NCBI GenBank assembly: GCA_038528235.1
Contig: JBCBEX010000118.1
Span: 1 to 10,495 of the forward strand
Direction of reading: 5' to 3'
DNA length: 10,495 bases
DNA from: JBCBEX01 sp038528235
GTDB taxonomy: Bacteria > Bacteroidota > Rhodothermia > Rhodothermales > Rubricoccaceae
In this document: positions 7,801 to 10,495 of the stretch, piece after piece
Layout of the letters: the number at the start of each line of letters is the position of its first letter
Numbering within the stretch: the first letter of the stretch is position 1
Program-made: the position numbers and the translations under genes
The notes under the pieces: model-generated
What the model saw: only the letters and a program-made list of their open reading frames with translations
What the model was told of the DNA's origin: nothing
Database searches by the model: none

Positions 7801-8186
7801 TCGACTTCATCAACGAGCGAAGGCGCAACGGCGCGGCCATGCGCGAGGCTGTCATCGAGGGCGCGAAGGAGCGCTTCCGCCCGATCCTGCTCACGACGGT
7901 GACGACCTTCCTCGGCGTCGCCCCGATCACGTTCGAGCAGAGCCTCCAGGCGCAGTTCCTCATCCCGATGGCCGCGAGCCTCGGCTTCGGGATCGTCTTC
8001 GCGACGGGCGTGCTGATGCTCCTCGTGCCCGCGCTCGCGATGGTGGAGTACAACGTCGAGAGAGGCTTCAAGACGAGGATCCTCGGCCGCGACGAGGAGG
8101 AGGTCGAGGTCGTCCATAGCGCCTTCGGCGAGGACAGCCTCGGTGGTGACGGGGCCGACGAAGTCGCAGAGCGCGAGCCCGCGTGA
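4851..8186 (+). CDS. RND-family efflux permease (AcrB/HAE-1-like)
   Basis: This inner-membrane drug/solute-proton antiporter works as a trimer with the adaptor and channel encoded upstream. At 1111 residues it is a little longer than AcrB. TM1 is at about 35-53 (NGVAANLLMLAIIALGI), then the first porter domain (PGATPEEVEESIVQKIEEAI), TM2-TM6 at about 355-505, a cytoplasmic linker, TM7 at about 555-578, a second porter domain, and TM8-TM12 at about 905-1060. The TM4 aspartate pair of the proton relay is D421-D422 (GIVVDDAIV). TM10 reads GVVVNDSLVMIDF, placing N978-D979 where AcrB has Lys940-Asn941. R1008, R1010 and T1015 before and in TM11 are kept. The absence of the CzcA-type TM4 pattern argues against a heavy-metal exporter. 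There is a 30-residue charged N-terminal extension and an acidic C-terminal tail. The substrate cannot be told. The ATG has no Shine-Dalgarno sequence. Confidence 0.95.
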   Translation: MPDTDTGRYTDEQIEAFEAEARAARGPIAYMARNGVAANLLMLAIIALGIVAGRSIVQEVFPEFSLDAIQTTVIYPGATPEEVEESIVQKIEEAIEAVEGIKEIRGTAAEGRGVVTAELKLGTDVSQALDDIKSEVDQITTFPIQAEEPAVRELTNRQSVIRIALYGDASERTLKELAYRAEDELAQLDVVSFVQAASIRDYEISIEVSQAALRAYGLSLPQIARTVAASSLDLPAGTIDTRDQQVRVRTLGQNYTQQDFEDIVLVSRPNGTVLRLGQVATVRDAFTDADLITRYNGQPAAFVEVFRTSDERVLEIAEAVNAYLETDLRPALPAGVEIEVWDDNSDVLQDRLSLLLKNAGIGLALVLLALTMFLNLRLAFWTAIGIGVSFVGTLFIMYLLGVSINLLSLFGFILAIGIVVDDAIVSGENIFAEREKGLSGMAAAIRGARRIAVPVTFAVLTTVAAFSPLLFVPGTLGKILGAIPIVVISVLGLSLIESLLVLPHHLSNLPAPGEASKNPVSRFFERLRSGTDRQLKRFVNGPLDRALQFSTDAPAVIIAAAIAVLIVAFSLIPAGILRVQFFPAVEGDVVIASLEMPVGTTIEETEAVALRIEEAGRRVAEQLEQDRDEDAPPLFEALYTTVGQGPTDGGPGGATGGQPQANLAAVNLRLLRAERREISAVRFEQLWRDEVGPLPEARSFTISSNLISVGEPVSVELSHPESATLDEITAQVQGELARFSGVFDIQSDADAGLQEVQVRLKPAARTLGLTLQDVAGQVRAAFFGDEALRVQRGQEDVRVYVRLPESERDAIADVEQYRIQVPTQNGRPGGQVPLREVAEASFGTAPSSINRKDGRRVVTVTADVDAAIVTGQEVTAQLRGEILPAVQRDYPQMVFEFGGEQQEQAESGAALGRGFGLALLVIFALIAIPFRSYIQPLVIMAAIPFGIIGAFIGHLFLGISVGILSLFGIIGLSGVVVNDSLVMIDFINERRRNGAAMREAVIEGAKERFRPILLTTVTTFLGVAPITFEQSLQAQFLIPMAASLGFGIVFATGVLMLLVPALAMVEYNVERGFKTRILGRDEEEVEVVHSAFGEDSLGGDGADEVAEREPA

Positions 8187-8212
8187 GGCGAACCTCCCGG
8201 TCAGTTCGCCTC
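8185..8212. terminator. Shared dyad spanning the stop codons of two convergent genes
   Basis: gaggcgaac (8185-8193) and gttcgcctc (8204-8212) form a perfect 9-base inverted repeat around a 10-base loop. The left arm starts inside the permease TGA, and the right arm encodes the last epimerase codons in reverse; the epimerase stop lies in the loop. With only 14 bases between the two coding regions, this is the only candidate for a bidirectional transcription end. Neither side has a T-run, so it would be a weak or factor-assisted terminator, or simply a 3'-end stabilising stem. Confidence 0.45.
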
Positions 8213-8635
8213 GACCAACTCCACGAGCACGCCGCCGCACGCCGCTGGGTGGAGGAACGCGATCCGCGTGCCGTCGAGGCCAGCGCGAGGTACCTGGTCA
8301 ATCAACGGCACGCCGCGCGCGTGAAGCTGGGCGAGCGCCACGTCGAGGTTCGGAACCCGGAAGCCGATGTGGTGCAGCCCCGGCCCGCGCCGATCCAAAA
8401 ACTTCGCGACGGGCGACGCCGTGCTAGTCGGCGCGAGCAGTTCGAGACGGGGCGCGACAATGGGGGATGCCTGCGACGACGTGCTCAGGAGCGCCACCGC
8501 AACGCCGTCGTCCGGTGCCGTGCCATGGCCGACCGTCGGCAAGCCGAGCATCGCGTTGAGGCGAGCCGCCAATGCCCCAACGTTCAGCGTGGCGATGCCG
8601 ATGTGATCGAGAATGGCTGCTTCAGGCGTAGACAC
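8201..8635 (-). CDS. mce: Methylmalonyl-CoA epimerase (VOC fold)
   Basis: This enzyme interconverts the 2R and 2S forms of methylmalonyl-CoA, linking propionyl-CoA metabolism to succinyl-CoA via the B12-dependent mutase. The 144 residues form the two tandem beta-alpha-beta modules of a VOC domain. Expected metal ligands are visible: His11 in LDHIGIA, Glu65 in RLELLAP, one of His88/His89 in GPGLHHIGFRV and Glu139 in GGVLVELVE. SPVAKFL (74-80) and FLHPAACGGVLVELVEA are strong family signatures, close to those of the human enzyme. The preferred start is the GTG at 8635-8633, giving the usual short lead before LDHIG. The alternative TTG at 8677 lies inside the terminator stem of the upstream gene and would add 14 uncharacteristic residues. 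No in-frame ATG is available. The gene is convergent with the permease, and no mutase gene is in view. A more general glyoxalase/VOC role is less likely. Confidence 0.9.
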   Translation of the reverse strand: MSTPEAAILDHIGIATLNVGALAARLNAMLGLPTVGHGTAPDDGVAVALLSTSSQASPIVAPRLELLAPTSTASPVAKFLDRRGPGLHHIGFRVPNLDVALAQLHARGVPLIDQVPRAGLDGTRIAFLHPAACGGVLVELVEAN

Positions 8636-8656
8636 GGGGCGCGGCGGTAGGCGTCG

Positions 8657-8696
8657 AGACGAGAAATGGGGCCGCAAGGTAGACCCTGCGACCCCA
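8657..8696 (-). terminator. Likely intrinsic terminator of the helicase gene
   Basis: In minus-strand RNA the segment 8696-8667 folds into 13 uninterrupted pairs around a UCUA tetraloop (8683-8680), with arms 8696-8684 and 8679-8667. Two of the pairs are G-U wobbles; in plus-strand RNA the same positions become C-A mismatches, so the stem is intact in one direction only. The sequence that follows on the minus strand, TTTCTCGTCT (8666-8657), is the most U-rich tract after any hairpin here, though short of a classical U-run. It lies 28 bases past the helicase stop and 22 bases before the epimerase GTG. Confidence 0.6.
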
Positions 8697-8724
8697 CTGG
8701 GCTGTGTCGCCCTGGCAAGCCCAG
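8697..8724 (-). other. Hairpin directly after the helicase stop codon
   Basis: agcccag (8718-8724) and ctgggct (8697-8703) are perfect 7-base complements around a 14-base loop, starting at the base after the helicase TAG. It abuts the terminator stem at 8696 with no gap, so the two helices could stack end to end. It may help termination or protect the message 3' end. Confidence 0.45.
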
Positions 8725-10495
8725 CTATGCCCGCTCGACCTGCGCCGTGCGTTTGCCGAAGCGGTAGCTGTCCTGCGCGAGCACCGCGCCGACGTGCTCC
8801 TGCGGTACGTCCACGAACGTCGTCTTGTAGTCGATCACGATGCGGCCGAGCGCTTTACCAGGGATGTTGGCCGTCCGCGCGAGCGCGCTCACGACCTGGC
8901 CGGGGCGCACGCCGTTCATCTTGCCTGCGCTGATCTGGAGGCGCACCATGCCGTCCTCGTGCGAGTCTGTCGGGGTATTGTGGCGCGGGCCCTTCGAGCG
9001 TCCGTCCTTCGAGCGAAAGCCCTTCGGTCCACCATCCTTCGAGCCATAGCCCTTCGAACGGCGGTCACCGCGACGATCATCGCGGCGGTCATTCCGTTGG
9101 CCTCGATGGCTGCGCGGCTTCACGGAAGAGACTTCGGGGATTGAGCGGTTATCGTCGGCCCCGGCGAGCGCGAGCGCGGCGGCGGCGAGGTCCATGGGGT
9201 CGTGGCCCTCCGCGACGAGGTCGAGCACGAGCGCCCGGCTCGTCTTGCCGTCGGCACCGACCGCTTCGAGGTGCGTGCGAAGGCGATTGGCCGTGCGGGC
9301 GCGGCGATGCGCGTCGACTTCAGCATCGCCCGGCACTTCGGCGCGGGGGATGTCGTGGCGGAGCGCGTGTTCGATGGAGCGGAGCGCGCGCTGCTGGCTC
9401 GGCGTCACGAGCGAGAGCGCAACGCCCGAGCGCCCAGCGCGGCCCGTACGTCCGACGCGGTGCACGAACACCTCAGCGTCGAACGGCAGGTCCACGTTGA
9501 CGACGTGAGAGATGTGGTCGATGTCGAGGCCGCGCGCGGCCACGTCGGTGCCGACGAGCACGCGGAGTTCCTGTGCGCGGAAGCGGCGGAGCACCTCGGT
9601 ACGGGCCGGCTGCGTCATCTCGCCGGAAAGCGCCTCGGCACCCCAGCCGTAGCTCTGGAGCAGCCGCGCCACCTGCGTCGTCTCAGCGCGCGTGCGCACG
9701 AAGACGAGCGCGCTCTCGACATCCTCGGTCTCCAGGAGCCGTACGAGCGCCGCCTGCTTGTCGCGGGCGTGCACGAGGTAGTGCCTGTGCTCGATGTTTG
9801 AGGCCGTCTCGGCGGAGTGGGCGACCTGGCAGACCTCGGGATCGTTGAGGTACTGGTCGGCGAGGCGGCGGATGCCCGTTGGCATCGTGGCCGAGATGAG
9901 CACGGTCTGCCGCTCGGCGGGCGTGGCATCGAGAATGGCAGCGAGGTCTTCGGCGAAGCCCATCGAGAGCATCTCGTCGGCCTCGTCGAGCACGACCGTC
10001 TGCACAGCGCTGAGGTCGAGCGCGCCCTGGCCGATGAGGTCGAGCAGGCGGCCCGGCGTGCCGACGACCACTTCGACGCCGCGGCGAAGGCGCTTCACCT
10101 GGCGGTGGTACGGCGCGCCGCCGAAGATGGGCAGCACCGAGAGCCCGAGCGGCTTGCCGTAGGCGTAGACCGCCCCGGCGACCTGCGTGGCGAGTTCGCG
10201 CGTCGGGACGAGCACGAGCACCTGCACGGCGCTCACTTCAGGGTCGATGCGCTGGAGCGTGGGCAGCGTGAAGGCCGCCGTCTTGCCAGTCCCCGTCTGC
10301 GCCTGCCCGATAGCGTCGCGGCCGTCGAGGAGGACCGGGATGAGCGCCGACTGGATCGGCGTCGGCTCGGTGTAGGTCAGGCTCGCGACGAGGTCGTCGG
10401 CGACGCCGAGCGCCGAGAAGGCGTGGGCCGGGTGGGACTGGCTGGTGTGGTCCGAAGCGGCGGTGGGGGCGTCCGCGTGGGCGGCACCGTCCGTC
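8725..10495 (-). CDS. DEAD-box RNA helicase with DbpA-type RNA-binding domain (DeaD/CsdA-like), 5' end outside window
   Basis: This ATP-dependent enzyme unwinds short RNA duplexes; relatives act in ribosome assembly, cold adaptation and mRNA turnover. The frame stays open to the right edge with no ATG, so the start lies beyond it; 589 residues are visible. In order: Q-motif region with TEPTPIQ (42-48), motif I AQTGTGKT (65-72), Ia PTRELA (97-102), Ib TPGR (146-149), II DEAD (170-173), III SAT (201-203), IV region LVFVRTRAET (263-272), V GTDVAARGLDI (315-325) and VI HRVGRTGR (345-352). A helical extension, an Arg/Lys/Asp/Gly-rich linker (about 457-506) and a C-terminal DbpA-type RNA-binding domain (about 515-589, MVRLQISAGKMNG to GKRTAQVERA) follow. 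Every helicase motif is intact. An Ala/Thr/His-rich lead precedes the Q motif. Internal GTG codons, such as that at 10236, follow motif I and cannot be the start. Confidence 0.95.
   Translation of the reverse strand, partial: TDGAAHADAPTAASDHTSQSHPAHAFSALGVADDLVASLTYTEPTPIQSALIPVLLDGRDAIGQAQTGTGKTAAFTLPTLQRIDPEVSAVQVLVLVPTRELATQVAGAVYAYGKPLGLSVLPIFGGAPYHRQVKRLRRGVEVVVGTPGRLLDLIGQGALDLSAVQTVVLDEADEMLSMGFAEDLAAILDATPAERQTVLISATMPTGIRRLADQYLNDPEVCQVAHSAETASNIEHRHYLVHARDKQAALVRLLETEDVESALVFVRTRAETTQVARLLQSYGWGAEALSGEMTQPARTEVLRRFRAQELRVLVGTDVAARGLDIDHISHVVNVDLPFDAEVFVHRVGRTGRAGRSGVALSLVTPSQQRALRSIEHALRHDIPRAEVPGDAEVDAHRRARTANRLRTHLEAVGADGKTSRALVLDLVAEGHDPMDLAAAALALAGADDNRSIPEVSSVKPRSHRGQRNDRRDDRRGDRRSKGYGSKDGGPKGFRSKDGRSKGPRHNTPTDSHEDGMVRLQISAGKMNGVRPGQVVSALARTANIPGKALGRIVIDYKTTFVDVPQEHVGAVLAQDSYRFGKRTAQVERA
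8989..9060 (-). repeat. 30-base in-frame tandem repeat in the helicase linker
   Basis: Units begin at 8989 and 9019, with a 12-base partial unit at 9049; on the plus strand each opens with gcccttcg. They encode a ten-residue motif, roughly x-K-G-[YF]-x-S-K-D-G-x, repeated between the helical extension and the RNA-binding domain. Immediately before it, the linker carries Asp-Arg-Arg repeats (about residues 469-479 of the visible protein). The unit length is a multiple of three, so copy-number change would not break the frame. This is a flexible basic tether expected to contact RNA nonspecifically. Confidence 0.75.

Noticed and set aside
6945..8240. 431-codon minus-strand open frame antisense to the permease 3' half
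   Set aside because: It is the same antisense composition artefact and overlaps the well-supported epimerase end.
8183..8650. Plus-strand open frame opposite the epimerase
   Set aside because: The minus-strand epimerase has metal ligands and signatures in order, whereas this frame has none.
8636..8677. TTG start at 8677 for the epimerase
   Set aside because: It lies inside the terminator stem of the preceding gene and adds 14 residues not typical of the family.
8989..9060. Tandem repeats as a possible CRISPR-like array
   Set aside because: The units are contiguous, in frame within a helicase and lack spacers, so they encode a protein repeat.
9202..9801. Plus-strand open frame opposite the helicase
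   Set aside because: It lies antisense to helicase motifs IV-VI and has no family features.
10236..10495. Helicase beginning at the GTG at 10236
   Set aside because: The frame continues upstream and encodes the Q-motif region and motif I, both essential, so this GTG is internal.

Overview
The window is high-GC bacterial DNA that reads almost throughout as ordinary chromosomal coding sequence. The best guess at lineage is a Rhodothermota/Bacteroidota-type bacterium. The MnmA carries the Gly-Cys-Cys-Ser-Leu-(x)-Ser-(x)-Asn-Asp-Ala-Arg form that I associate with that group, and none of the visible starts has a convincing Shine-Dalgarno sequence, which is typical there. The lineage is an inference, not something the sequence proves.

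Layout from left to right. Bases 1-275 hold no complete gene. There may be the first 14 codons of a divergent gene running off the left edge, then a leader with a 17-pair imperfect dyad (169-227) and a small palindrome (256-266). mnmA (tRNA 2-thiouridine synthase) occupies 276-1511. A three-gene tripartite efflux locus follows on the same strand: an outer-membrane lipoprotein of the NodT/OprM type (1599-3167), a periplasmic adaptor (3327-4712) and an RND permease (4851-8186). Convergent to it on the minus strand lie methylmalonyl-CoA epimerase (8201-8635) and a DEAD-box RNA helicase with a DbpA-type RNA-binding domain (8725 to beyond the right edge).

The permease, adaptor and outer-membrane channel should assemble into one proton-driven export machine spanning both membranes. 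Gene order and strand suggest one transcript, but both internal gaps (159 and 138 bases) are filled with strong GC-rich hairpins that could tune the relative output of the three proteins. mnmA (tRNA wobble modification), the epimerase (propionate/odd-chain metabolism) and the helicase (RNA remodelling) have housekeeping roles with no evident link to the pump.

No wholly new system is apparent. The most interesting material is non-coding. One adaptor-permease gap holds a pair of inverted, hairpin-forming elements whose differences are compensatory (REPIN-like). A double hairpin lies in the channel-adaptor gap. Another double hairpin follows the helicase stop; its second stem pairs fully only in minus-strand RNA and is followed by a short U-rich tract, so it looks like a directional terminator and helps choose the epimerase start. 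A shared dyad spans both stop codons of the convergent gene pair.
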